64,000 nucleotides of DNA from Prevotella sp. khp7 (GTDB taxonomy: Bacteria > Bacteroidota > Bacteroidia > Bacteroidales > Bacteroidaceae): contig NZ_FOIV01000002.1 in assembly GCF_900109055.1 (NCBI RefSeq), forward strand, positions 62,001-126,000. The letters run 5' to 3'. Below the pieces are notes generated by a model. That model saw nothing but the letters and a program-made list of their open reading frames with translations, was not told the origin of the DNA and searched no databases. Positions 27,169 to 35,780 of the stretch are shown here, one piece after another. Positions within the stretch are counted from its first letter, which is position 1. Each line of letters starts with the position of its first letter. A program made the translations under genes and the position numbers.

Positions 27169-28897
27169 ATCTAAGACCCATGCGAGCCTCAACTACGTTG
27201 ACCACATAGTCGGCCAGTTTCTCGCATTCATTAATCAAGTCCATATAGATGGTACCAACAGCATAAGTATACTCATGATTATTGACATCAGTAATATTCT
27301 GCGTCTTCAGCTGATTACGGTAGTTATTAATCTCATGCTCTATATTGAATGAGCGGTTCACATCAAACGACTCCTTGCGTCCTAGCATCAAGCGGTTCAT
27401 CTGCGAGAGTGACTGATCGGTCAACTCCATCATTTGATGAATATGTTCATACTGCTTCTCAATGAAGTGGTCTTCTTTTCCATTATATTTACGAGAGATG
27501 GTACGCGCCATATTATAACAGGCATCACCTATCGATTCCAACTCAGAAATCTCACGGAGCATGGCACGAATCTTACCTTTTGTATCATCAGAGAGATGTG
27601 CATCACTGACGGAATCGAGATATTTTGCAATCTCCAATTCCATATTATCACTGATTCCTTCATACTTCTCAATGCGCGTATAAAGCCTATTGAAATCACC
27701 TGCTTTATTATCTTTCTTGTTCGTTGCACTACTAGAAAGGGTTAGCAATTCACGCACCATATTAAACATACGCTGCATACGTTCCGAGAAGGCCTGAATC
27801 TCCTTCTGAGCCTCAAGCACGGAAAGTTCTGGGGTCTTCATGAAACCTGCTGTAATGAAGTGCAGACGGAAATCTTCTTCCTCATCGATCTTCTTGGGTT
27901 TGATAACCCAACATACGAAACGTTCGATTTGCGGAATAAACCAAATAAGAATAAAAGTATTTACCACGTTAAAGCAAGTATGGAAGGCAGCCAACACAAA
28001 ACTCAGTTTAGCAGCATTAGCCAGGAACAACTTCGTTTCAGCCATTCCCTTTACCATTGTCACGTCATAGCCCACAAGACCGCAAACGGCATCAACAAAC
28101 GGACGGAAGACAAACAGAATCCATACAACACCGAACACATTGAAGAACATGTGAGCCAAAGCAGCTCTACGAGCCTGCGTATTGGCAGAGAGAGCGGCAA
28201 GGTTTGAAGTAACGGTAGTTCCGATATTCTCACCCATCACAAGCGCAATACCCTGATAGATAGGCAACGCACCACTCGAACAAAGAATCATGGTAATGGC
28301 CATTACAGCTGCCGACGACTGCACGCAGAAAGTCAGCACCCCTCCAAGGAAGAGGAATATCAGTGTGGTGAGGAAAGAGTCCGGATCAAACGAGGCAAAG
28401 AAATCGAGTACTGCCTGGTTCTCGCCCAAATGCATCTCTGCTCCCGTCATTCGGAGTGTACCCAGTCCTAAAAGCAGAAACGACAAGCCGAACAGGAAAT
28501 CACCGATATAGCGGTACTTTTTCAGATAAATCAGAATGATTCCTATAAAAAAAGCCGGATATACAGCACTTGTGATATCGAACGACATACCTGCCGACAT
28601 AATCCACGCCGTCAGCGTCGTTCCGATATTTGCGCCCATGATTACAGATATGGCCTGTGCCAGTGTAAGCAATCCAGCATTTACAAACGAAACCGTCATC
28701 ACCGTGGTAGCTGTTGAAGACTGTACCGATGCAGTCACTAGCATACCAGTCAACATTCCCGTGAAACGATTGGTAGTCATTGCGCCCAAAACATGACGCA
28801 GTTGCGGACCTGCCATTTTCTGCAGAGCTTCACTCATCGATTTCATACCGAACATCAACAATGCGAGTGAGCCTAGTAGTTTGAATAATACGAGCAT
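27167..28897 (-). CDS. Na/phosphate cotransporter family protein with C-terminal PhoU domain
   Basis: A 576-residue protein. Residues 1-320 hold the two inverted Na/Pi repeats with the paired signatures TASVQSSTATTVMTVSFV and CVQSSAAVMAITMILC; residues 370-570 form a helical PhoU-like domain. The family moves phosphate with Na+. I place the start at 28897 because a -7 box (28929-28936) lies between it and an in-frame upstream ATG at 28963, which would be outside the transcript. Confidence 0.92.
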   Translation of the reverse strand: MLVLFKLLGSLALLMFGMKSMSEALQKMAGPQLRHVLGAMTTNRFTGMLTGMLVTASVQSSTATTVMTVSFVNAGLLTLAQAISVIMGANIGTTLTAWIMSAGMSFDITSAVYPAFFIGIILIYLKKYRYIGDFLFGLSFLLLGLGTLRMTGAEMHLGENQAVLDFFASFDPDSFLTTLIFLFLGGVLTFCVQSSAAVMAITMILCSSGALPIYQGIALVMGENIGTTVTSNLAALSANTQARRAALAHMFFNVFGVVWILFVFRPFVDAVCGLVGYDVTMVKGMAETKLFLANAAKLSFVLAAFHTCFNVVNTFILIWFIPQIERFVCWVIKPKKIDEEEDFRLHFITAGFMKTPELSVLEAQKEIQAFSERMQRMFNMVRELLTLSSSATNKKDNKAGDFNRLYTRIEKYEGISDNMELEIAKYLDSVSDAHLSDDTKGKIRAMLREISELESIGDACYNMARTISRKYNGKEDHFIEKQYEHIHQMMELTDQSLSQMNRLMLGRKESFDVNRSFNIEHEINNYRNQLKTQNITDVNNHEYTYAVGTIYMDLINECEKLADYVVNVVEARMGLR

Positions 28898-28928
28898 AAG
28901 AATTTCTTTTGATTCGATAATTCGGATG

Positions 28929-28936
28929 CAAAGATA
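28929..28936 (-). promoter_or_regulatory. -7 box of the Na/phosphate cotransporter gene
   Basis: TATCTTTG on the minus strand, 32 nt before the start codon. Confidence 0.6.
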
Positions 28937-28980
28937 CAAAAAAGTTCTTAATTCATTATTCATAATTCATAATTATTTTA

Positions 28981-28988
28981 TATCTTTG
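28981..28988 (+). promoter_or_regulatory. -7 box of the first ThrRS-domain kinase gene
   Basis: TATCTTTG, 34 nt before the start codon and divergent from the phosphate transporter promoter. Confidence 0.6.
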
Positions 28989-29022
28989 CCACAAAAAACA
29001 ACTTAAAGCAATAGAAAACATC

Positions 29023-30684
29023 ATGGAACAGACTATAAAGATTCACATCCGTAACAACGAAAAAACAATCGAAGCACCTATGGGTGCCTCCCTCGAAGAT
29101 GTTTATCAACTTTCAGGAATCCAGTTGAAGCACGGTCCTATCTCTGCGTGCGTAAATAATAAGGTGGAAGGCATGCATTTCCGTGTCTACAAACAAAAGG
29201 AGGTTGAGTTCTTAGACATCACCTCACCCAGCGGCAGCCGTGCTTACACCCGCAGCCTTTTCTTCGTGCTTTGCAAAGCAGTCCACGATCTCTACAGCCC
29301 TTGTAAGGTCGCGATAGACATTCCTGTAAGCAATGGTTATTACGTGAACCTTAACATCGGCCGCCCCGTTACTCTCGACGATGCAGGCACCATCCGCCGC
29401 CGCATGCAGGAGATTATCGATGCCGCCCTGCCCATCCATCGTCACGAAACGACTACGAAAGAAGCTATTACCATGTTCGACAACCTGCACAACCGCTCAA
29501 AGGTCAAACTACTCGAGAGTACGGGTAGTCTATATACCACCTATTATGACATTGACGGCTACAAGGATTATTACTATGGCTCACTTCTGACAAACACTTC
29601 GCAACTATACCTCTTCGGGCTTGAAAAGTATTACGATGGCTTGCTACTCCGCATACCATCCATGCAACATCCCGATGAATTGGGAGAGATGACCCATCAG
29701 GACAAAATGTTCGGCATCTTCAAGGAACACCATCAGTGGCAGGATATCCTTGGGCTTCGCACGCTTGGTGACCTGAACGAGGTCATCACGAAAGGCTACT
29801 CCCCCCAATTAATACAAATCTCTGAGGCTTTGCAAGAGAAGAAAATTGCAGGAATAGCCGATGAGATTGCCCAGCGCAAGGGCATCAAGATGGTACTCAT
29901 CGCAGGCCCTTCCTCTTCGGGTAAAACCACGACTTGTAAGCGTCTCAGCGTGCAGCTCGCCGTTAATGGAATCAAGCCCGTACCCATCTCACTCGATGAC
30001 TATTTCATCGATCGAGACCAGACACCACGCGATGAAAAAGGCGACTACGACTTCGAACATCTCCATGCCCTGAACCTTCCCCTGCTTAACGAGCAGCTCA
30101 CCGCCCTTTTCCGTGGTGATGAAGTAGAATTGCCACGCTACGACTTTTCCACAGGAACCAGCCAGAAGAGTGGCAGGAAGTTACGCTTAGGTCCCAACGA
30201 AATTCTTGTGGTAGAGGGCATCCATGCATTAAACCCTGAACTCACCTCGCAGATCCCCAGCAATCAAATATTCCGCGTCTACGCCTCGGCACTCACCACT
30301 GTGCTGCTCGATAACCACAACTACATCCCTACCACCGATAACCGCCTGCTGCGTCGCATCATCCGCGACTACAAGTACCGTGCTGTCTCTGCTCAGGAAA
30401 CCATCCGCCGCTGGCCTTCGGTGCGCGCTGGCGAAAACAAGTGGATATTCCCTTATCAAGAGAATGCCGATGCCATGTTCAACACCGCCATGTTATTTGA
30501 GCTAGCCGTTATTAAGAGTCAGGCAGAGCCACTATTGGAACAGGTACCTGAGAACTGTAAGGAGCATGCCGAGGCCTACCGTTTGCTAAAGTTTCTCCGC
30601 TACATCAAGCCCATCCCCGAGACACAAATACCACCCACTTCGCTCCTCCGCGAGTTCCTTGGCGGCAGTTCATTCAAGTATTGA
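29023..30684 (+). CDS. Nucleoside (uridine) kinase family with ThrRS-like N-terminal domains
   Basis: A 553-residue protein. Residues 1-66 form a TGS domain; residues 70-215 resemble the N2 editing domain of threonyl-tRNA synthetase (VAIDIPVSNGYYVNLN matches ThrRS IGPVIDNGFYYD); residues 285-553 are a P-loop kinase of the uridine kinase/phosphoribulokinase type with Walker A GPSSSGKTTT (295-304) and DDYFIDRDQTP. The ThrRS editing His and Cys residues are not conserved at the matching places. The family is annotated as nucleoside kinase; the role of the front domains is unknown. A paralogue lies at 35774-37453. Confidence 0.85.
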   Translation: MEQTIKIHIRNNEKTIEAPMGASLEDVYQLSGIQLKHGPISACVNNKVEGMHFRVYKQKEVEFLDITSPSGSRAYTRSLFFVLCKAVHDLYSPCKVAIDIPVSNGYYVNLNIGRPVTLDDAGTIRRRMQEIIDAALPIHRHETTTKEAITMFDNLHNRSKVKLLESTGSLYTTYYDIDGYKDYYYGSLLTNTSQLYLFGLEKYYDGLLLRIPSMQHPDELGEMTHQDKMFGIFKEHHQWQDILGLRTLGDLNEVITKGYSPQLIQISEALQEKKIAGIADEIAQRKGIKMVLIAGPSSSGKTTTCKRLSVQLAVNGIKPVPISLDDYFIDRDQTPRDEKGDYDFEHLHALNLPLLNEQLTALFRGDEVELPRYDFSTGTSQKSGRKLRLGPNEILVVEGIHALNPELTSQIPSNQIFRVYASALTTVLLDNHNYIPTTDNRLLRRIIRDYKYRAVSAQETIRRWPSVRAGENKWIFPYQENADAMFNTAMLFELAVIKSQAEPLLEQVPENCKEHAEAYRLLKFLRYIKPIPETQIPPTSLLREFLGGSSFKY

Positions 30685-31176
30685 GTTTTTGTTCTTCAGA
30701 AACTTGATCCTGATATTGGAGTTGAACAGAACAATTATGACAGATGACAGTTATTGGAAATGAGAGAAAAGAGATTTATTACATATTTATAAATAATCTG
30801 GATTTGACTTTACTACAAACACAAACTGTCATTTGTCATTGAGTGCGTGGAGTCTCCCGTGTGGACTAGTTGAAACAGAGATAGTTCTCGTCCCGCAAGA
30901 ATTTACGGTATCGGAGCCACAAAATTACAGAGCATCAGGAATATCCCCAGTCAATACGAAAAGGATTATTCTTGCTGACAATTTGCAATCAAAAAGCAGA
31001 AATAGGAGAAGGGGCGAATGAATATTCTGCATAAATATTGCAAAACAAATGCATAAATGCAAGAATTTGCAAGAATTAAAAAAGATTATATGCATTTTTT
31101 AGGGGTTTTCTTTGGCTATTTGGTTAAAAATGAATAATTTTGCAGCCGCAAAGTTTTAGAATAAACAAATATTGTT
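30685..31176. other. 492-nt intergenic region with an inverted repeat
   Basis: No gene is supported here. An inverted repeat ATGACAGATGACAGTT (30737-30752) and AACTGTCATTTGTCATT (30824-30840) encloses about 70 nt, a layout like a miniature element. From 30840 to about 31020 the sequence is less AT-rich and may be a gene remnant or RNA; I could not assign it. From 31028 on it is AT-rich, with repeated TGCATAAAT and TGCAAGAAT words, leading to the korA promoter. Confidence 0.4.
31111..31142 (+). promoter_or_regulatory. Promoter of korAB
   Basis: TTTG (31111-31114), 20 nt, TAATTTTG (31135-31142), a full consensus match, 34 nt before korA. Confidence 0.75.
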
Positions 31177-33021
31177 ATGGCTGAAAAATTAGAAGTGAAA
31201 GAGCTCGACCAAGTGGTTGTACGCTTCTCTGGTGATTCCGGCGACGGTATGCAGCTCGCAGGAAACATCTTCTCGACGGTCAGTGCCACCGTTGGAAACG
31301 GCATCTCGACATTCCCCGACTATCCCGCAGACATTCGTGCCCCGCAAGGTTCGCTCACAGGCGTGAGTGGCTTCCAAGTTCACATCGGCGCTGGTAAGGT
31401 ATACACCCCTGGCGACAAGTGCGATGTGCTCGTAGCGATGAACGCTGCAGCGCTGAAAACTCAGTATCGCTATGCTAAGCCCGGTGCAACGATTATCATC
31501 GACACCGATTCTTTCGGTCCTAAGGATTTGGAGAAGGCCCAGTTCGCTACAGAGGATTACTTAGGTGAGATGGGTATCGACCCCGACCGTGTTATCCAGT
31601 GCCCACTGACTACCATGGTTAAGGATTGTCTGGCCGACAGCGGCATGGACAACAAAGCTATGCTGAAGTGCCGTAACATGTTCGCTCTCGGACTCGTATG
31701 CTGGTTGTTCGATCGCGATCTGAACCTTGTAGCAAACTTCCTGCGCGAGAAGTTTGCCAAGAAGCCCGCTATTGCAGAGGCAAACATTAAGGTCATTCAG
31801 GCCGGTTGGGACTACGGTCACAACACTCACTCTAATGCCATCAACGTTTACCGTGTAGAGACCAAGGAGAAGACCCCTGGACGCTACATGGATATCACTG
31901 GTAACAAGGCTACCGCCTACGGTTTCATCGCTGCTGCCGAAAAGGCTGGTCTGCGCCTTTACCTTGGTTCTTATCCTATTACGCCTGCAACCGACGTGCT
32001 GCACGAGCTCTCTAAGCACAAGTCATGCGGTGTCATCACCGTACAGTGCGAGGACGAAATCAGCGGTTGTGCATCAGCACTCGGTGCTTCGTTTGCCGGA
32101 GCTCTCGGTGTTACCTCGACCTCTGGTCCTGGCGTCTGCCTGAAGAGCGAGGCTATGAACCTGGCTGTTATCATGGAGCTTCCATTGGTTGTTCTCGACG
32201 TACAGCGTGGTGGTCCTGCTACTGGTCTGCCAACCAAGAGCGAACAGACCGACCTGTTACAGGCCCTCTTCGGACGTAACGGTGAAAGCCCTATGCCAGT
32301 AATGGCCGCTACCAGTCCTGCCGACTGTTTCGACGCTGCTTATCAGGCTGCTAAGATGGCTCTCGAGCACATGACACCTGTAGTACTGCTCACCGATGCT
32401 TATATCGCTAATGGCTCTGGCGCATTCAAGCTGCCACAGATGGCTCAGCTCGATGCCATCAATCCGCCATACGTTCCTGAGGAGTTGAAGGGCAAGTGGA
32501 CACCTTACATGCGTGCAGAGAACGGCACCCGCTACTGGGCTGTTCCTGGTCGTGAGGGCTTTGCTCACATCCTGGGCGGACTGGAGAAGGACTCTAACAC
32601 CGGTGCTATCTCTACCAACCCAGAGAACCACGATTTGATGACTCGTCTGCGCCAGCAGAAGATTGACAATATCCAGGTGCCCGACCTCGAAGTTGATGGC
32701 GACGCCGATGCCGACCTGCTGATTGTAGGCTTCGGTTCTACCTACGGTCATCTGCACTCTGCTATGGATGAGCTGAAAGCTAAGGGCTACAAGGTTGCTC
32801 AGGCTCAGTTCAAGTATCTAAACCCACTACCAAAGAACACTGCCGACGTACTGAAGAAGTACAAGAAGGTGGTAGTTGCCGAGCAGAACATGGGTCAGCT
32901 GGCTGCCTACCTTCGCATGAAGGTTGATGGCTTTGTACCTTACCAGTTCAATCAGGTAAAGGGTCAGCCCTTCGTAGTAGAAGAGTTAGTGAACGCATTC
33001 GAGGACATTTTAAAGAAGTAA
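31177..33021 (+). CDS. korA: 2-oxoglutarate:ferredoxin oxidoreductase, alpha subunit
   Basis: A 614-residue subunit with the gamma domain fused in front of the alpha domain: residues 10-190 hold the VRFSGDSGDGMQLAGNIF start of the gamma domain, and residues 210-614 the alpha part with GSYPITPATDVLHELSKH and GPATGLPTKSEQTDLLQALFGRNGESP. With KorB it converts 2-oxoglutarate and CoA to succinyl-CoA, reducing ferredoxin; in Bacteroidota it commonly runs in the reductive direction as well. KorB follows 6 nt later. Confidence 0.93.
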   Translation: MAEKLEVKELDQVVVRFSGDSGDGMQLAGNIFSTVSATVGNGISTFPDYPADIRAPQGSLTGVSGFQVHIGAGKVYTPGDKCDVLVAMNAAALKTQYRYAKPGATIIIDTDSFGPKDLEKAQFATEDYLGEMGIDPDRVIQCPLTTMVKDCLADSGMDNKAMLKCRNMFALGLVCWLFDRDLNLVANFLREKFAKKPAIAEANIKVIQAGWDYGHNTHSNAINVYRVETKEKTPGRYMDITGNKATAYGFIAAAEKAGLRLYLGSYPITPATDVLHELSKHKSCGVITVQCEDEISGCASALGASFAGALGVTSTSGPGVCLKSEAMNLAVIMELPLVVLDVQRGGPATGLPTKSEQTDLLQALFGRNGESPMPVMAATSPADCFDAAYQAAKMALEHMTPVVLLTDAYIANGSGAFKLPQMAQLDAINPPYVPEELKGKWTPYMRAENGTRYWAVPGREGFAHILGGLEKDSNTGAISTNPENHDLMTRLRQQKIDNIQVPDLEVDGDADADLLIVGFGSTYGHLHSAMDELKAKGYKVAQAQFKYLNPLPKNTADVLKKYKKVVVAEQNMGQLAAYLRMKVDGFVPYQFNQVKGQPFVVEELVNAFEDILKK

Positions 33022-33027
33022 ACGATT

Positions 33028-34032
33028 ATGAGTTATACAGCACAAGATTTCAAGAAAGGCCAGCCTCGTTGGTGCCCTGGTTGTGGTGACCACTTCTTCC
33101 TGGCTTCACTCCATAAGGCCATGGCCGAGATTGGCGTAGCTCCCGAGAACGTAGCAGTCATCTCTGGTATCGGCTGTTCAAGCCGTCTGCCTCACTATAT
33201 GGCTACCTACGGCATGAACACCATCCACGGTCGTGCCGCTGCCATCGCTACCGGTGCTAAGGTAGCTAATCCCAACCTGACTGTCTGGCAGGTATCTGGT
33301 GATGGTGACGGACTGGCTATCGGTGGTAACCACTTCATCCATGCCAACCGTCGTAACATCGACCTCAACATGATCCTGCTCAACAACCGTATCTACGGTC
33401 TTACCAAGGGCCAGTACTCACCCACCTCACCCCGCGGCTTCGTATCAAAGTCGAGCCCTTACGGTACCGTTGAGGATCCCTTCCGCCCTGCAGAGCTCTG
33501 CTTCGGCGCTCGCGGACACTTCTTCGCCCGTTGCGTGGCTACCGATGCCAAGGGTACTGTTGAAGTATTGAAGGCAGCCTATGAGCACAAGGGCGCCAGC
33601 GTTACCGAGGTACTGCAGAACTGTGTCATCTTCAACGACCACTGCCACGATGTGGTTTACAACAACGAGGGCCGTAAGAAGAACGCCATCTACGTACGTC
33701 ACGGCGAGAAGCTCGTATTCGGTGAGAACAATGAGTTCGGACTTGTACAGCAGGGCTTTGGTTTGAAGGTGGTAGAGATTGGCAAGGACGGTTACACCAT
33801 CGACGATGTACTGGTTCACGATGCTCACTGCGAGGATAACACCCTGCAGTTGAAACTCGCTATGATGACTCCTGAGGATGGTTTCCCCATCGCCCTCGGT
33901 GTGATTCGCGACGTTGAGGCTCCTACCTACAACGATGCTGTTCACGCACAGCTGGCTGAGGTAGCTGCTCAGAAGAAATACCACAACTTCGAGGAGTTGC
34001 TCGAGACCAACGACATCTGGACAGTAGAATAA
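33028..34032 (+). CDS. korB: 2-oxoglutarate:ferredoxin oxidoreductase, beta subunit
   Basis: A 334-residue thiamine-diphosphate-binding subunit. It shows RWCPGCGDHFF and GIGCSSRLPHYM, with cysteines for a 4Fe-4S cluster, and the TPP-Mg motif GDGDGLAIGGNHFIHANRRNID...NN.IYGLTKGQYSPTS. It works with KorA. The pair forms a two-gene operon ended by a hairpin at 34060-34096. Confidence 0.95.
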   Translation: MSYTAQDFKKGQPRWCPGCGDHFFLASLHKAMAEIGVAPENVAVISGIGCSSRLPHYMATYGMNTIHGRAAAIATGAKVANPNLTVWQVSGDGDGLAIGGNHFIHANRRNIDLNMILLNNRIYGLTKGQYSPTSPRGFVSKSSPYGTVEDPFRPAELCFGARGHFFARCVATDAKGTVEVLKAAYEHKGASVTEVLQNCVIFNDHCHDVVYNNEGRKKNAIYVRHGEKLVFGENNEFGLVQQGFGLKVVEIGKDGYTIDDVLVHDAHCEDNTLQLKLAMMTPEDGFPIALGVIRDVEAPTYNDAVHAQLAEVAAQKKYHNFEELLETNDIWTVE

Positions 34033-34059
34033 ACCGCGAGTTTGTAAACTCCACATATC

Positions 34060-34096
34060 AATCATCCCCATGGCAGATGGCTATGGGGATGATTTT
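34060..34096 (+). terminator. Terminator after korAB
   Basis: AATCATCCCCAT pairs with ATGGGGATGATT around an inner GGC stem; the T run is short. Confidence 0.6.
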
Positions 34097-34163
34097 GTGT
34101 TAATATACACTCATTATCCGATATTTCTTCTGACACTTAATTTCTAATTATTAATAAAATGAT

Positions 34164-34171
34164 TACCTTTG
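34164..34171 (+). promoter_or_regulatory. -7 box of the DASS transporter gene
   Basis: TACCTTTG, 53 nt before the start codon; no clear TTTG at the -33 distance. Confidence 0.55.
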
Positions 34172-34224
34172 CGCTCGAATTTTTTCACTTAAAACCAAAT
34201 ATTAAATAATAACTTTACAACAAT

Positions 34225-35730
34225 ATGTTTCACATTTACGAAGGATTTCATCTCGTTGAGACGTACCACAAAATGCGTCACCAGCGTAAATACCATCCTG
34301 CTGATGGTACCAAACGTGCTATCAAGATCGCTTTGGTAGCGCTCGTTACTTTATTACTTTGGAATATGCCATCCGAGTGGTTCGGCATCCAGAACCTCAC
34401 CGTCATTCAGCAGCGCGTCATCGCCATTTTTGCCTTTGCCACGCTGATGTGGATTCTTGAGGTTGTCAGTTCGTGGGCCACATCTATCGCCATCATCGTA
34501 CTGATGCTGCTATTCTGCTCTGATAGTGGTATTGCACCAATGGTTAACCCTGATGAAGTAGGTAAACTTCTCTCGCACAAAGGCGTGATGGCTTCGTTTG
34601 CCGATCCTATCATCATGCTGTTTATCGGTGGTTTCGTACTGGCTATTGCCGCAACCAAGACTGGTCTTGATGCACAGTTGGCAAAAGTTCTGCTCCGCCC
34701 CTTCGGCACACGTAGTGAGATGGTACTCTTGGGCTTCCTGCTCATCACAGGTCTTTTCTCAATGTTTGTATCTAACACTGCCACAGCAGCTATGATGCTG
34801 ACATTCCTCACCCCTGTGTTCCACCAGTTGCCACCCGAGGGAAAGGGTCGTATTGCTTTGGCCATGAGTATCCCTGTTGCTGCCAACCTTGGTGGTATGG
34901 GTACCCCTATCGGTACACCTCCAAACTCTATCGCCCTGAAGTATCTGAACGATCCTGAGGGATTAAATATGGGTCTTGGTTTCGGACAGTGGATGATGTT
35001 CATGTTCCCACTCGTGATCCTGCTGCTGTTCATCAGCTGGCGCCTGCTGCTTAAGTTCTTCCCATTCAGTCAGAAGACGATAGAGTTGAAGATCGACGGT
35101 GGCATGCAGAAGGGTTTCCAGTCAACAGTAGTCATCATTACATTCATCGTTACTGTACTCCTTTGGCTTTCAGACCAGATCACAGGCATCAACGCCAACA
35201 CAGTGGCCATGGTTCCATTCTGTATCTTCGCCCTGACCGGCGTTATCAATAAACGCGACCTTGAGCAGATTAACTGGAGTGTTATCTGGATGGTTGCCGG
35301 TGGTTTCGCACTGGGTTATGGTCTTAACTCTTCCGGTCTGGCCGCCAATGCTGTAGAGAGCATTCCCTTCGGTGAGTTCTCACCCCTGCTCATTCTGCTG
35401 ATTGGTGGTGCTATCTGCTACCTGCTCAGTAACTTCATCTCAAACTCAGCTACTGCAGCTCTGCTGATGCCTATTCTGGCAATGGTCTGCGGTGCTATGG
35501 GCGACAAGCTGGCACCTATCGGCGGCACATCAACCATCCTGATCGGTGTGGCTATTGCAGCTTCATCAGCCATGATTCTGCCCATCTCTACCCCACCAAA
35601 TGCACTGGCATTTGCTACGGGCTACGTAAAGCAGAGCGACATGTCGAAGGTTGGTATCATCATGGGTATTGTTTCGATGGTATTAGGTTTCGGTCTGGTT
35701 TACCTGATGGGAACGCTGAAACTCATCTAA
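34225..35730 (+). CDS. DASS/SLC13-family Na+:anion transporter
   Basis: A 501-residue membrane protein with about 11-12 helices. It carries the two SNT-type motifs of the family (FVSNTATAAMML in the first half and FISNSATAALLMPIL in the second) with PPNSIALKY and PPNALAFATGY loops, the Na+ and dicarboxylate binding sites in VcINDY. Likely cargo is a C4-dicarboxylate such as succinate or fumarate, or sulfate. It lies beside korAB and not far from pckA, which fits a succinate-forming metabolism, but the cargo is an inference. The cytoplasmic N-terminal stretch of about 30 residues is longer than usual. Confidence 0.9.
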   Translation: MFHIYEGFHLVETYHKMRHQRKYHPADGTKRAIKIALVALVTLLLWNMPSEWFGIQNLTVIQQRVIAIFAFATLMWILEVVSSWATSIAIIVLMLLFCSDSGIAPMVNPDEVGKLLSHKGVMASFADPIIMLFIGGFVLAIAATKTGLDAQLAKVLLRPFGTRSEMVLLGFLLITGLFSMFVSNTATAAMMLTFLTPVFHQLPPEGKGRIALAMSIPVAANLGGMGTPIGTPPNSIALKYLNDPEGLNMGLGFGQWMMFMFPLVILLLFISWRLLLKFFPFSQKTIELKIDGGMQKGFQSTVVIITFIVTVLLWLSDQITGINANTVAMVPFCIFALTGVINKRDLEQINWSVIWMVAGGFALGYGLNSSGLAANAVESIPFGEFSPLLILLIGGAICYLLSNFISNSATAALLMPILAMVCGAMGDKLAPIGGTSTILIGVAIAASSAMILPISTPPNALAFATGYVKQSDMSKVGIIMGIVSMVLGFGLVYLMGTLKLI

Positions 35731-35780
35731 ATACTAATAAAGAATCCCCAGCTAGTCGGCTGGGGATTCTTTATTAGTAT
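35731..35780. terminator. Bidirectional terminator with perfect 22-nt arms
   Basis: Bases 35731-35752 and 35759-35780 are perfect inverted copies (core GAATCCCCAGC/GCTGGGGATTC) around TAGTCG. It serves the convergent transporter and kinase genes and includes the last codons of the kinase. Confidence 0.92.

Noticed and set aside
30833..31021. A 62-residue plus-strand frame upstream of korA
   Set aside because: It begins inside an inverted-repeat arm and shows no family, promoter or ribosome-binding site; kept only as part of the unexplained intergenic stretch.
33445..34071. A 208-residue minus-strand frame opposite korB
   Set aside because: It is the antisense of conserved TPP-binding sequence and has no independent evidence.
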